DNA from: Rosenbergiella epipactidis
Lineage (GTDB): Bacteria; Pseudomonadota; Gammaproteobacteria; Enterobacterales; Enterobacteriaceae
NCBI RefSeq assembly: GCF_018494055.1
Contig: NZ_JABBFQ010000002.1
Coordinates: 124,001-188,000 of the forward strand
Length of the DNA: 64,000 nt
Direction of reading: 5' to 3'
Made by a program: the position numbers and the translations under genes. A model generated the notes under the pieces. It worked only from the letters and a program-made list of their open reading frames with translations, had not been told where the DNA came from and did not search any database. Positions 1 to 8,369 of this stretch are shown here, one piece after another. Numbering within the stretch: position 1 is the first letter of the stretch; each line of letters opens with the position of its first letter.

Positions 1-356
1 TAGATGCTTTCGTTTCACTGCTAGCAGGGAGATACCCCTTAACGATAATCATGATATGAGGCTGATTCAGGGTCATCAGACACTAAAGCTAAAAAAGGGC
101 CGGGGAGCGCGCCATTACCCAAAATTCACGACAAATTTTCATGTTTAGTATTGTGAAAAGTACCAGAAAAAATGCAATGATGAACGTTGTGTGTAGGATG
201 TTTCATAAACAACCTATTCTTTAGTTTGTTTTTAGATACTTCTTCACATGAATTGATCATGTCGAGTTTGATATAAACAGATTAGTGTAGGTTTAGGTAT
301 ACTATGAAAGTCGAATTTAAGAAAAATATTTTATGTAAAAAGGACTTACGACAATA
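1..356. other. Leading intergenic region upstream of mscM
   Basis: This stretch holds no credible coding sequence on either strand. It is AT-rich towards its right end and carries a ribosome-binding-like AAGGA about 12 bases before the mscM start. A TATACT box lies at 298-303, but I see no convincing -35 partner at normal spacing, so no promoter is called. The gene to the left lies outside the window. Confidence 0.5.
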
Positions 357-1625
357 ATGCAACTTCCACTACAACATTGGCTTCAGACCCTAGGTCTTAC
401 TCATTACACCGATATTATCGCAACGCTACTCATGCTTACCGCGATGATTTTCATCTCTCTGATTATTCACCTCTTACTTCATAAACTGCTGTTACCGATA
501 CTGAAAAAACAGTCAGAAAAGAGCCAACACCTTTGGCCAAAATCGTTATTTAAACATCGCTTATTTAATCGTGCGACCTGGCTATTACAGGGCGTGCTAT
601 TTCAGACATTACTGCATATCCTATTCGACCCACAGAGTATGCTATTCGTCGCGCTGACCACTCTCTGCCAACTGTGGGTGATGCTCTTCAGCTTACTGAT
701 CGCCTTCTCACTGCTCGATGTTATTCAAGCGGCGACAGCCAAAAGTGAATTTGCCAAACAGATTCCGCTGCGGGGCATCTTCCAAAGTATTAAATTAATT
801 ATGGCGATTTTAATCGTTATCTTGATGATTTCGCTGTTATTAGGAAAGTCGCCCGGCACCTTGCTAACCGGCTTGGGCGCTATGACCGCCGTACTGATGC
901 TGGTCTTTCGCGATCCCATTCTTGGCTTGGTCGCCGGAATACAGCTGTCCGCCAACGATATGCTGAAGATTGGCGATTGGCTGGATATGCCAAAATACGG
1001 TGCGGATGGTGCGGTCATCGATATCAATTTAACCACGGTTAAAGTGCATAACTGGGATAAAACTATCGTGACTATTCCTGCTTATGCCTTAATTTCCGAC
1101 TCCTTTAAAAACTGGCGAGGGATGTCAGAATCGGGGGGCAGACGTATAAAGCGTAGCGTCAATATCGATACCACCAGCATTCACTTCTTATCGGAAACCG
1201 AGATCGACCGGCTTGGACAAGCCCATTTGCTCAGTCCCTATTTAGTGAATAAGCAGCAAGAGATCAGCCAATGGAACACCCAGCGCGATAATCAAAATGC
1301 ATCGTTACTCAATCATCGTGCATTGACCAATATCGGTACATTTCGTATTTGGCTGGAAAATTGGTTGAAGACGCACCCACAGATTCGACAAGATATGACG
1401 CTTATGGTGCGACAGCTCGCGCCCACCGAGAACGGTCAACCTATTGAGATTTATGCTTTCACCAACACAGTGGTCTGGGCAGAGTATGAAGCGATCCAAA
1501 GCGATATTTTCGATTATCTCTACGCGGCACTGCCTGCCTTTGGATTACGCGTCCATCAAACCCCAACCGGTACCGATATACGGGCACTAATGCCAGGCCA
1601 GACCGATCAACAGCGCAATAGTTAA
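357..1625 (+). CDS. mscM: Miniconductance mechanosensitive channel (YbdG/MscM)
   Basis: This is a small-conductance-type mechanosensitive channel of the inner membrane that releases solutes on hypo-osmotic shock. The 422-residue protein is close to the 415-residue E. coli YbdG in length and in long conserved stretches. Several hydrophobic segments fill roughly residues 20-185 (near 20-45, 80-125 and 140-180), followed by the conserved beta-domain around residues 190-260 with the motif FRDPILGLVAGIQ and the segment KYGADGAVIDI. The C-terminal cytoplasmic part includes DMTLMVRQLAP and EIYAFTNTVVW, both typical of YbdG. An AAGGA lies upstream of the ATG. It converges on setA with a shared hairpin between them. 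The family assignment is firm; the osmotic role is inferred from homologues. Confidence 0.93.
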   Translation: MQLPLQHWLQTLGLTHYTDIIATLLMLTAMIFISLIIHLLLHKLLLPILKKQSEKSQHLWPKSLFKHRLFNRATWLLQGVLFQTLLHILFDPQSMLFVALTTLCQLWVMLFSLLIAFSLLDVIQAATAKSEFAKQIPLRGIFQSIKLIMAILIVILMISLLLGKSPGTLLTGLGAMTAVLMLVFRDPILGLVAGIQLSANDMLKIGDWLDMPKYGADGAVIDINLTTVKVHNWDKTIVTIPAYALISDSFKNWRGMSESGGRRIKRSVNIDTTSIHFLSETEIDRLGQAHLLSPYLVNKQQEISQWNTQRDNQNASLLNHRALTNIGTFRIWLENWLKTHPQIRQDMTLMVRQLAPTENGQPIEIYAFTNTVVWAEYEAIQSDIFDYLYAALPAFGLRVHQTPTGTDIRALMPGQTDQQRNS

Positions 1626-1630
1626 GATGA

Positions 1631-1648
1631 GGGGGCCTGTAGGCCCCC
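1631..1648. terminator. Hairpin between convergent mscM and setA
   Basis: A perfect 7-bp GC stem (GGGGGCC, loop TGTA, GGCCCCC) sits between the stop codons of the two convergent genes. Neither side has a strong U-tract, so it is a probable but weak bidirectional terminator. Confidence 0.6.
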
Positions 1649-1653
1649 TGATA

Positions 1654-2838
1654 TTATGCTTGTTCTTTAACGCGCAACAACAGCAGTAGCGAGATAACCA
1701 TCAGTACAGTTGCTAAAACATAAATCGCCTGATGTCCCAGCAGATCACTCAATAGCCCTTGGCAGAGCCCGGCGAAAATCATCCCCGTCGAAACAGAATT
1801 GGTAAATAAGGTAGTCGCGGCCCCCGCTTTCCCTGGCATCAGATCTTGGAACCACAGCATCACTAATCCTGCCACAATCCCAATAAAGACAGCATTCAGC
1901 AGCTGGATCACTAATAACCCTGTTTGATGGTGAAATATCAGCATGGCGGGATAGAACAGTAGGCCACATACCGCCGCAACGATCACCAAGGGCCGTTTAC
2001 CGACCCGTTTAGCCAAATAGCCAGCCAGCAGCATCACTGGGATCTCTAACCCTGCGGCGGTTCCCATCAACACCCCTGCAAAGCTTTCGGGCATGCCCAA
2101 GCTGTTGCTAATATAAAGGGGCATATCAATGATATACATCAGATTACAGACCCACATCAGTACCGAGGCCGCAAACAGGAATCGCACATCCGTCCGTTTC
2201 CAGCCACTGGCTGCACTTTTCGCTAAATCCTCTGCCGGATAAAGTCTAGGTACGCTAGGTAGGGTTGTTTTAATTAATATCAGCGACAACAGAAATAGCG
2301 CCGCGGCGACAAGATAGAGGGTAATAAAGCCATAGTTCAGTGCCAGTGCAAAGGAGATCGGCGGGCCAATCACCCAGGCTAACGACATTTGCGCCCGCAT
2401 CACCGAGCTAAACATCACTACTTCGCGGCCAGTGCGATCGGCATATTCCCGGGCCAGGGCAAAGAGTTGCGGCATAACGACGCTGGTTAAAGCTGAAAGG
2501 ATCAGTCCTAAAGTAATCAGCACCACATATTGGCGTACAAAAGCAAACATCAGCGCATTGGCGATAGCCATCGCGCAGCAAAACATCAATAAGCGCCGAC
2601 GGTCCCCTTTGCGGTCTGAGCGCTTGGCTAATATAAAGCTGATAATAATACCCGTCACGGCATTGATGGTAAAAAATAACCCTACCATAAAGGGTTTAGC
2701 CGCTAACTCTTGGCTGAGATAAAGACTGAGGGTAGGTGCCTGTAATGCTCCAGCGATGCTGACAAAAAAAGTCACCAGCATAAACATCATAAAAACGGGG
2801 TTTCCCCCTTTCGGGGCGGGCGGGGTAAAAGATTGCAT
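1654..2838 (-). CDS. setA: SET-family sugar efflux transporter
   Basis: This is a major facilitator superfamily exporter of the SET family, whose E. coli members SetA and SetB export sugars and sugar analogues and relieve glucose-phosphate stress. The 394-residue protein has about 12 predicted membrane segments. Family stretches are visible: SIAGALQAPTLSL near residue 30, FALAREYADRTGREVVMFSS near 125-145, GTAAGLEIPVMLLAGY in the second half, and FQDLMPGKAGAATTLFTN. It lies near thiBPQ, as setA does in E. coli, which favours setA over setB. However, sgrR and the sgrS small RNA that flank E. coli setA are not seen here, since only 70 bases separate it from the next gene. Family confidence is high; the exact paralogue and substrate are inferred. 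Confidence 0.82.
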   Translation of the reverse strand: MQSFTPPAPKGGNPVFMMFMLVTFFVSIAGALQAPTLSLYLSQELAAKPFMVGLFFTINAVTGIIISFILAKRSDRKGDRRRLLMFCCAMAIANALMFAFVRQYVVLITLGLILSALTSVVMPQLFALAREYADRTGREVVMFSSVMRAQMSLAWVIGPPISFALALNYGFITLYLVAAALFLLSLILIKTTLPSVPRLYPAEDLAKSAASGWKRTDVRFLFAASVLMWVCNLMYIIDMPLYISNSLGMPESFAGVLMGTAAGLEIPVMLLAGYLAKRVGKRPLVIVAAVCGLLFYPAMLIFHHQTGLLVIQLLNAVFIGIVAGLVMLWFQDLMPGKAGAATTLFTNSVSTGMIFAGLCQGLLSDLLGHQAIYVLATVLMVISLLLLLRVKEQA

Positions 2839-2908
2839 AAATGGCCTATAAGACTAACGCCCTACCTGTGGTAAGACATGGGTCAACATGAGGCGTTTAT
2901 CATATCAG

Positions 2909-3976
2909 TTACAGAATGATCGAGGTATCCGCAAAACGCCTTTCCGTTTGCGACTGACGCCATTGGCGAGGACTGGTACCGAACCAACGTTTAAACGCCC
3001 GCGAAAAGGCGCTCACTTCCGAATAGCCAAGTAACAATGCCATATCCGTCACCGATATATGTGGCTGTTGCAGAAAGCTCATCGCCATCTCCCCGCGCAC
3101 TTTATCCACCAACCCGGTAAAACTGATGCCTTCTTGACGTAACCGCCGCTGCAGTGACCAAGGCGTCATCGCAACCTGCTCAGCAATCTGTTCAAGTTCC
3201 GGCTCCCCCTGCCCTATCGCGAGCTGGACCTGAACCCGAATCTGATCGATTAAGGGCTGAGTCGAGACATGGCCATTTAATTGGCGAATGGCATCTTGAG
3301 TCACCGTCAACAACATCGGATCGCTATCAGGCATACTGCGTAGACCATCACTTTTCGGGATCACCATACAGTTAGTCGGTTGGTCAAACCAGATCGGGGC
3401 ATCAAAGGCTTTACAATGTTCATGCCACGCCGCCGGCCGCGGGTGTTCGAAATGGATTTCTCTCGGCGCCCAGTGACTGCCCAACGCGTGACGAATCAGG
3501 TTTAAGAACATACATAGGGTCAACTCGGCATCTTGTCGACGTTGAAGGATTGCACCGTGACGCACTTGATAATGCAGTTGCCAGCTATCACCCTTATCCA
3601 CTAATTGAATCAGGGTATCGTGTTGGTGATAGGGGAAAGCACGCACGACATTGCGTAACGCTTGTTCTAAGGTGGCTGAGCAGATGCCGATATAGCCGAT
3701 CAATCCTAAGGATTGCGGTTTAAATTGTTTACCATAATAAAGGCCGAAGTTATCGACGCCAGAATGTTTCGCCGCAACTTCCATAACACGACAGTAGTTG
3801 ACTAAACTTAAGCTCATCGTCGGATTCCCCAGTAATTCTGGGTCAATCCCACTCAGGCCAAACACCCGATCAATATCCCCGCCTTGATGCGTAATAAATT
3901 GGCTCAGTCCACTCGCGGCTGCCGCTAAAACGCCATGATGAGCGGCTTGCTGAGAGGAGGTGAATAATGATTGCAT
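2909..3976 (-). CDS. AraC-family transcriptional regulator of the amino-alcohol cluster
   Basis: This is a DNA-binding activator of about 355 residues. The N-terminal two thirds resemble the ligand-binding domain of AraC regulators of the arabinose-binding-like type (YYGKQFKPQSLGLIGYIG). The C-terminal part is an AraC helix-turn-helix pair, including LEQIAEQVAMTPWSLQRRL and the second-helix signature LLLGYSEVSAFSRAFKRWFG. The start is placed at an internal ATG (MQSLFTSS) preceded by GAGGTC; a longer frame reaching 4057 adds 27 unlikely residues. It is on the same strand as, and 126 bases downstream of, the kinase gene, with the permease and PLP-enzyme genes diverging beyond that. It is therefore the best candidate regulator of those genes. 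The ligand is unknown; an amino alcohol would fit the context. Confidence 0.85.
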   Translation of the reverse strand: MQSLFTSSQQAAHHGVLAAAASGLSQFITHQGGDIDRVFGLSGIDPELLGNPTMSLSLVNYCRVMEVAAKHSGVDNFGLYYGKQFKPQSLGLIGYIGICSATLEQALRNVVRAFPYHQHDTLIQLVDKGDSWQLHYQVRHGAILQRRQDAELTLCMFLNLIRHALGSHWAPREIHFEHPRPAAWHEHCKAFDAPIWFDQPTNCMVIPKSDGLRSMPDSDPMLLTVTQDAIRQLNGHVSTQPLIDQIRVQVQLAIGQGEPELEQIAEQVAMTPWSLQRRLRQEGISFTGLVDKVRGEMAMSFLQQPHISVTDMALLLGYSEVSAFSRAFKRWFGTSPRQWRQSQTERRFADTSIIL

Positions 3977-4102
3977 GGTGATGACCTCATGGATAATCGC
4001 AACGATATACACTCTGGTGCAAACTTCATACCAAGAGTGAATTTTGCGATATAACACAGACTTATCATCACCATAACGCTAAGGCGTACGCTTTTTTGCG
4101 CC

Positions 4103-5119
4103 TTAGTAGTGCGCAGTTTGACCAATAGGTCGCTGCTTCCCCTCCAAATAGGTGCGACATAATCCTAGCGTCTGTGCCGACCAACCTTGCGCCACACTTT
4201 TCGCCATCTCTGTCTCGCAATGCGAGCCTAACCATGCGGTTAATTGAATACGCCGTTGAATTAATAAGGCAGGTAATATCGCGAAGTCATCGTCGCTAAA
4301 ATGATGGATACGCTGGTACCCCTCGATCCAGCGATCGACCCACAACGGTGCAGAAGGATGATGCTCGACGAAACTGATCGCCGCCGCCAGATCATGTAAA
4401 TACCAACCAAATCCACAATCATCGAAATCGATCACCCGCGTTTCGCCACGATCTAACAATAAGTTGGTGAGACGTAGATCGGCATGGATTAATCCAAAAC
4501 GATCGCTGTGTTGACCATAGCGGGTCAGCTTTGCATCTACATCCGCGATCACTGTCTCAATAAGGTCATGATCACGGGTCCACAGATCACTGATATCACG
4601 CCAATCTCCCCAATGGCTGCTGCGGCCTACCATTGAATCATGGTCCCAGCGCAAACGCTGAAAATCATCCGGGCGCTGCCACTGGCGGCTATGTTGGTGT
4701 AACCGTGCCGTAATCTCGCCTAACTGCTTGAAAGCATCCGGAGACACCTCACTGGTCGGCATCTCGCCCTCAATCCAGTGAAAAAGTACCGCATGCCGCT
4801 GTTCATCCGGCGACAAGACATAGGTTTGAATACGTTCACCTTGCCCATCTCGCAGGGCTTGTGGTACTTGGATCCCTTCCGCACGCAGGGCATCTAACCA
4901 TAATAGCTCGCTTTCGATAGCCGCTTTCTGATGGTAATTCCCCCGATGCAAACGCAATGCATAACGTTTTCCTTGAGCCATCACTGAAAAAGTCGCGTTT
5001 TCTGAACGGCATAATAATTTGATTTCCGCATTTTGTAGCGGTGGATAGGCTTGCACGACATGGTTCGCAATATGCAGTAATACCGCTTGGTCGAGGGCAT
5101 CGTATTGTTTCACACTCAT
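4103..5119 (-). CDS. APH-fold small-molecule kinase, probable amino-alcohol kinase
   Basis: This 338-residue protein belongs to the aminoglycoside phosphotransferase/choline-kinase-like superfamily, which includes ethanolamine, hydroxylysine and type-II homoserine kinases. The Brenner motif with the catalytic aspartate is visible as HADLRLTN near residues 212-219, followed by the metal-binding DFDD near 231-234. The N-terminal lobe has YALRLHR (around residues 53-59), where the ATP-contacting lysine or arginine would sit. AGGAG precedes two consecutive ATGs; the second gives better spacing, so 5119 is chosen over 5122. It diverges from an ethanolamine-type permease and a phospho-lyase-type PLP enzyme. 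Together they suggest that it phosphorylates an imported amino alcohol (ethanolamine, 1-aminopropan-2-ol or a hydroxylated amine). An antibiotic-resistance role is unlikely in this context. Confidence 0.72.
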   Translation of the reverse strand: MSVKQYDALDQAVLLHIANHVVQAYPPLQNAEIKLLCRSENATFSVMAQGKRYALRLHRGNYHQKAAIESELLWLDALRAEGIQVPQALRDGQGERIQTYVLSPDEQRHAVLFHWIEGEMPTSEVSPDAFKQLGEITARLHQHSRQWQRPDDFQRLRWDHDSMVGRSSHWGDWRDISDLWTRDHDLIETVIADVDAKLTRYGQHSDRFGLIHADLRLTNLLLDRGETRVIDFDDCGFGWYLHDLAAAISFVEHHPSAPLWVDRWIEGYQRIHHFSDDDFAILPALLIQRRIQLTAWLGSHCETEMAKSVAQGWSAQTLGLCRTYLEGKQRPIGQTAHY

Positions 5120-5371
5120 CATCTTCTCCTACGCAGCGTTAAAACCTAATGTGAGAAGTAGCATCCACCAGAGTGACCTCCGTGAGCTTGACGATAAAAC
5201 AGGGAAAGTTGACTCGAGAGTACAGGTGTTACTTTTTACACAATGAGTTAACACTGGGTGACAACAAACTGTCTTTTCCGGTCAAGTTTCTCACCGTTAA
5301 GCACTGCATTATCTTTCGAAACGCAGCATCAACCTGCAAGAACGTCTTCAATCATGCTAACGGGGTTAACT

Positions 5372-6739
5372 ATGACGACATCATTAAAACCAACGCTGGG
5401 GGCACTCCATTTATGGGGGATTGCCGTAGGGCTGGTGATCTCAGGTGAGTATTTCGGCTGGAGTTATGGATGGGGTGTAGCAGGAACGCTCGGCTTCTTA
5501 GTCACCACATTAATTATTGCCGTGATGTATACCTGCTTTATCTTTAGTTTTACGGAACTGACGACGGCGATTCCACAAGCGGGTGGCCCTTTTGCTTACA
5601 GCCGTGCCGCGTTTGGCGACACGGGTGGCTTAATTGCCGGTCTCGCGACACTGATCGAATTCGTCTTCGCACCCCCTGCCATCGCGATGGCAATTGGCGC
5701 TTACCTCAATGTGCAATATCCAACGCTCAATCCTAAATACGCTGCATTGGGCGCTTATGTCGTCTTTATGGGACTGAATATTCTTGGCGTAAAATTAGCC
5801 GCGATGTTTGAACTCATCGTTACGCTATTAGCCGTGTTTGAATTGCTGGTCTTTATGGGCGTTGTCTCCCCAGGGTTTAGCATGAGTCATTTCGTTGCCC
5901 ATGGCTGGTCGGGACAAGAACATTTCTCGATGGCCGCTCTACCCGGTATCTTCGCGGCAATCCCTTTTGCGATATGGTTTTTCTTGGCGATTGAGGGCGC
6001 AGCGATGGCCGCAGAGGAGGCTAAAAATCCTAAAAAGACCATCCCTATTGCCTACGTGACCGGTATTTTAACCCTCGTGTTCTTAGCCATCAGTGTCATG
6101 TTGTTTGCGGGTGGCGCAGGCGACTGGCGTGCCCTATCTGGGATTAATGACCCACTCCCGCAAGCGATGAAAATGATTGTCGGCGAACACTCACGCTGGA
6201 TGCATATGCTGGTATGGATTGGACTATTCGGCCTAATCGCCAGCTTCCATGGCATTATTCTTGGCTACTCTCGCCAATTCTTTGCCCTGTCTCGTGGTGG
6301 CTATTTACCTGCCTCACTGTGTAAGCTCAGCCGTTTTCAAACCCCGCATCGCGCTATTATTGCCGGGGGGATTATCGGGATGATTGTGGTCTGTAACGAT
6401 GGCATGATGCTACAAGGCATGAGTTTAACGGCTGCCATGATTACCATGGCTGTATTCGGTGCTAACGTAATGTATATCATGAGTATGTTAAGCCTATTCC
6501 GTTTGCGTAAAACTGCCCCAACGCTTGAACGCAGCTACCGTGCGCCGGGCTACCCCGTCATCCCCGGTATTGCATTAGTCCTCTCCATCATCTGTTTTAT
6601 CACCATGCTCTGGTTCAATCCGGTTATTGGTGGCCTGTTTATTGGAATTATGGTTCTCGGCTACCTCTATTTCCTAACAACTAAGGTGAGACGCCAAACC
6701 AGTCCATCGATCAATCTCAACATGATAGAAAGCGAATAA
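5372..6739 (+). CDS. APC-superfamily permease, ethanolamine-permease type
   Basis: This inner-membrane amino acid/polyamine/organocation transporter has 455 residues and about 12 hydrophobic segments. The N-terminal signature LWGIAVGLVISGEYFGWSYG is characteristic of the ethanolamine permease (Eat) group, as are TELTTAIPQAGGPFAYSR and FFLAIEGAAMAAEEAKNPKK. The start at 5372 is preceded by GGGG six bases away and begins MTTSLKPTLGALHLWG. Upstream in-frame ATGs extend the frame to 5258 but add a non-conserved leader without a ribosome-binding site. The gene is followed by a hairpin and then the PLP enzyme on the same strand, so the two are probably co-transcribed. Substrate specificity is inferred from the family signature and the neighbouring kinase. 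Confidence 0.85.
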   Translation: MTTSLKPTLGALHLWGIAVGLVISGEYFGWSYGWGVAGTLGFLVTTLIIAVMYTCFIFSFTELTTAIPQAGGPFAYSRAAFGDTGGLIAGLATLIEFVFAPPAIAMAIGAYLNVQYPTLNPKYAALGAYVVFMGLNILGVKLAAMFELIVTLLAVFELLVFMGVVSPGFSMSHFVAHGWSGQEHFSMAALPGIFAAIPFAIWFFLAIEGAAMAAEEAKNPKKTIPIAYVTGILTLVFLAISVMLFAGGAGDWRALSGINDPLPQAMKMIVGEHSRWMHMLVWIGLFGLIASFHGIILGYSRQFFALSRGGYLPASLCKLSRFQTPHRAIIAGGIIGMIVVCNDGMMLQGMSLTAAMITMAVFGANVMYIMSMLSLFRLRKTAPTLERSYRAPGYPVIPGIALVLSIICFITMLWFNPVIGGLFIGIMVLGYLYFLTTKVRRQTSPSINLNMIESE

Positions 6740-6744
6740 TTCCA

Positions 6745-6766
6745 AGATAGGGCTGCGTCCCTATCT
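6745..6766 (+). other. Intercistronic hairpin between permease and PLP enzyme
   Basis: A perfect 8-bp stem (AGATAGGG, loop CTGCGT, CCCTATCT) lies just after the permease stop, without a U-tract. It may stabilise the 3' end of the upstream part of the message or attenuate read-through. Confidence 0.5.
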
Positions 6767-6805
6767 GTGACCTCTTACTGATGACTGCAGTGCAAGGAGT
6801 AAATA

Positions 6806-8146
6806 ATGACCACACGTTCCACCATTATGGATACCAACAGCTTTCGCGCTGAACATGCTGAGGCATTGCGCCCTGAAATCCGTCAACTTACAGATAAACG
6901 CGATCGGATCCTTGGTGAATCCTACCGCCTGTTTTACCGTAATCCGGTTCATTTGGTAAAAGGGGAAGGACAATATTTATGGGATGCAGAGGGCCGAAAA
7001 TATTTAGACGTCTACAATAATGTCGCCAGTATTGGCCACTGCCACCCTGCGGTAGTCGAGGCGGTGAGCCAGCAAATGCAGCAGCTCAATACCCATACCC
7101 GCTACCTCCACGAGAATATTTTAAACTATACCGAATCTATCTTAGCGACCACCCCGGCAGAGATCGATCGTGCGATGTACATGTGTACCGGCTCGGAAGC
7201 CAACGATCTGGCCATCCGCGTCGCTAAGTCCTTTAGTGGCGGTTCCGGGATCATCGTCACCCAAGAGGCATACCACGGCACCAGTGAATTAACCTCCGGC
7301 GCCTCTCCTGCACTGGGCAGTGGCCAAGCACTCGCACCGACTACTCGCGTGGTGCCTGCGCCCGATTTTTATCGTTTAACCCCAAACGATCCGGGTCAGT
7401 GGTTTGCCAATGAGATTCAAAAACAGATCGATGACATGAAACAAAACGGCATCAAGTTTGCGGGCTTCCTTGCCGATTCGATCTTCTCATCGGATGGGGT
7501 GTTACCGAATCCTCCTGGCTTCCTTAAAGCGGCGATCGATGTCGTTCATCAGAATGGCGGCATTTTCATTGCCGATGAAGTCCAACCAGGATTTGCTCGC
7601 ACAGGGGATACCTTCTGGGGATTCGCGCGGCACGGTGTCGTGCCGGACATTATCACCACGGGTAAACCGATGGGGAACGGGATCCCTGTCTCGGCACTCT
7701 TTGCGAAGAGTGATGTACTTGCTTCGTTTAGTGATCATATCCCTTACTTCAATACCTTTGGCGGTAACCCTGTTTCAATGGCGGCCGCGCAAGCTGTATT
7801 AAAGGTGATTCAAGAAGAGAACTTACAAGAGCATAGCCGCGTGATGGGCGCTCGATTACTTGAAGAGCTGCGCCATCTACAACAAAAGTATCGCTGTGTC
7901 GGCGATGTGCGTGGCGCTGGGCTCTTTATTGGCTTCGAGTTGGTGACCGATCCAGAAACTAAGCAACCGAATAAGGCGTTAGCCCTAGACTTGATCGAGC
8001 GCCTGCGGGATCAAGGGATCCTCACATCCGTTGCCGGTCCTTATGGCAACGTACTGAAACTGCGCCCACCTCTGGCTTTCCAAGCCGCCGATATCGACTG
8101 GTTAGTAGGCGGTCTCGATCGCGCACTGGAACAGCTCTGTGCTTAA
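6806..8146 (+). CDS. Class-III PLP enzyme, probable amino-alcohol O-phosphate phospho-lyase
   Basis: This fold-type-I PLP enzyme of 446 residues belongs to the class-III aminotransferase family. The PLP site is visible: ADEVQPGF near residues 253-260 and the Schiff-base lysine K287 in ITTGKPMGNG. The segment NNVASIGHCHP followed by LNTHTRYLHENI resembles the AGXT2L group, whose characterised animal members are ammoniophospholyases acting on phosphoethanolamine or 5-phosphohydroxylysine rather than transaminases. AAGGAG lies seven bases before the ATG. With the permease upstream and an APH-fold kinase diverging, the predicted reaction is elimination of phosphate and ammonia from an amino-alcohol phosphate to give an aldehyde. 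An ordinary omega-aminotransferase remains possible. The family is firm; the lyase call is inference from motif and context. Confidence 0.78.
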   Translation: MTTRSTIMDTNSFRAEHAEALRPEIRQLTDKRDRILGESYRLFYRNPVHLVKGEGQYLWDAEGRKYLDVYNNVASIGHCHPAVVEAVSQQMQQLNTHTRYLHENILNYTESILATTPAEIDRAMYMCTGSEANDLAIRVAKSFSGGSGIIVTQEAYHGTSELTSGASPALGSGQALAPTTRVVPAPDFYRLTPNDPGQWFANEIQKQIDDMKQNGIKFAGFLADSIFSSDGVLPNPPGFLKAAIDVVHQNGGIFIADEVQPGFARTGDTFWGFARHGVVPDIITTGKPMGNGIPVSALFAKSDVLASFSDHIPYFNTFGGNPVSMAAAQAVLKVIQEENLQEHSRVMGARLLEELRHLQQKYRCVGDVRGAGLFIGFELVTDPETKQPNKALALDLIERLRDQGILTSVAGPYGNVLKLRPPLAFQAADIDWLVGGLDRALEQLCA

Positions 8147-8157
8147 TCGCTCCTTCG

Positions 8158-8181
8158 CGCGCAGTCAGCTCTGGCTGCGCG
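8158..8181 (+). terminator. Hairpin after the PLP-enzyme gene
   Basis: A 7-bp GC stem (CGCGCAG ... CTGCGCG) encloses ten bases shortly after the stop codon. The following TCCTTTC is only weakly U-rich, so it is a possible rather than strong terminator. Confidence 0.5.
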
Positions 8182-8234
8182 TCCTTTCATGATCTTTGCT
8201 TTCCTCTGACTCAATAATTGCCTAGAATGCTCAG

Positions 8235-8313
8235 ACTCAACGGGGTGCAGTCACGAACTGCTGAGAGACACCCGTAGAACCTGATCCGGTTAATACCGGC
8301 GGAGGGATTTGAG
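8235..8313 (+). ncRNA. TPP riboswitch (THI element)
   Basis: The conserved thiamine-pyrophosphate aptamer elements appear in order: CGGGGTGC, CTGAGAGA, ACCCGTAGAACCTGAT, the CCGG arms and GGCGGAGGGA. They are closed by a P1 stem of ACTCAA with TTTGAG. It lies upstream of thiB and is expected to repress thiBPQ when thiamine pyrophosphate is plentiful. Confidence 0.95.
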
Positions 8314-8330
8314 CGAACCTTTCTCAGATC

Positions 8331-8369
8331 CTTTGCGCCAACGAGCAATATTTTTCTAGGAGCGCAAAG
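8331..8369 (+). promoter_or_regulatory. Hairpin that can mask the thiB ribosome-binding site and start
   Basis: CTTTGCGC at 8331-8338 is a perfect complement of GCGCAAAG at 8362-8369. The second arm lies directly after the Shine-Dalgarno AGGA (8358-8361) and ends on the G of the GTG start. It lies just downstream of the TPP aptamer and is a likely translational expression platform. I see no U-tract for transcription termination. Confidence 0.65.

Noticed and set aside
2839-2908. SgrS small RNA next to setA
   Set aside because: The 70-base gap is too short for SgrS and no complementary ptsG-pairing segment or terminator was seen.
4103-5119. Aminoglycoside resistance gene
   Set aside because: The APH fold is shared by many small-molecule kinases; the permease and phospho-lyase neighbours and the lack of mobile elements favour catabolism.
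5173-5448. 91-codon frame at the permease start
   Set aside because: It overlaps the permease start in another frame and has no similarity; it is a shadow of the upstream leader and coding region.
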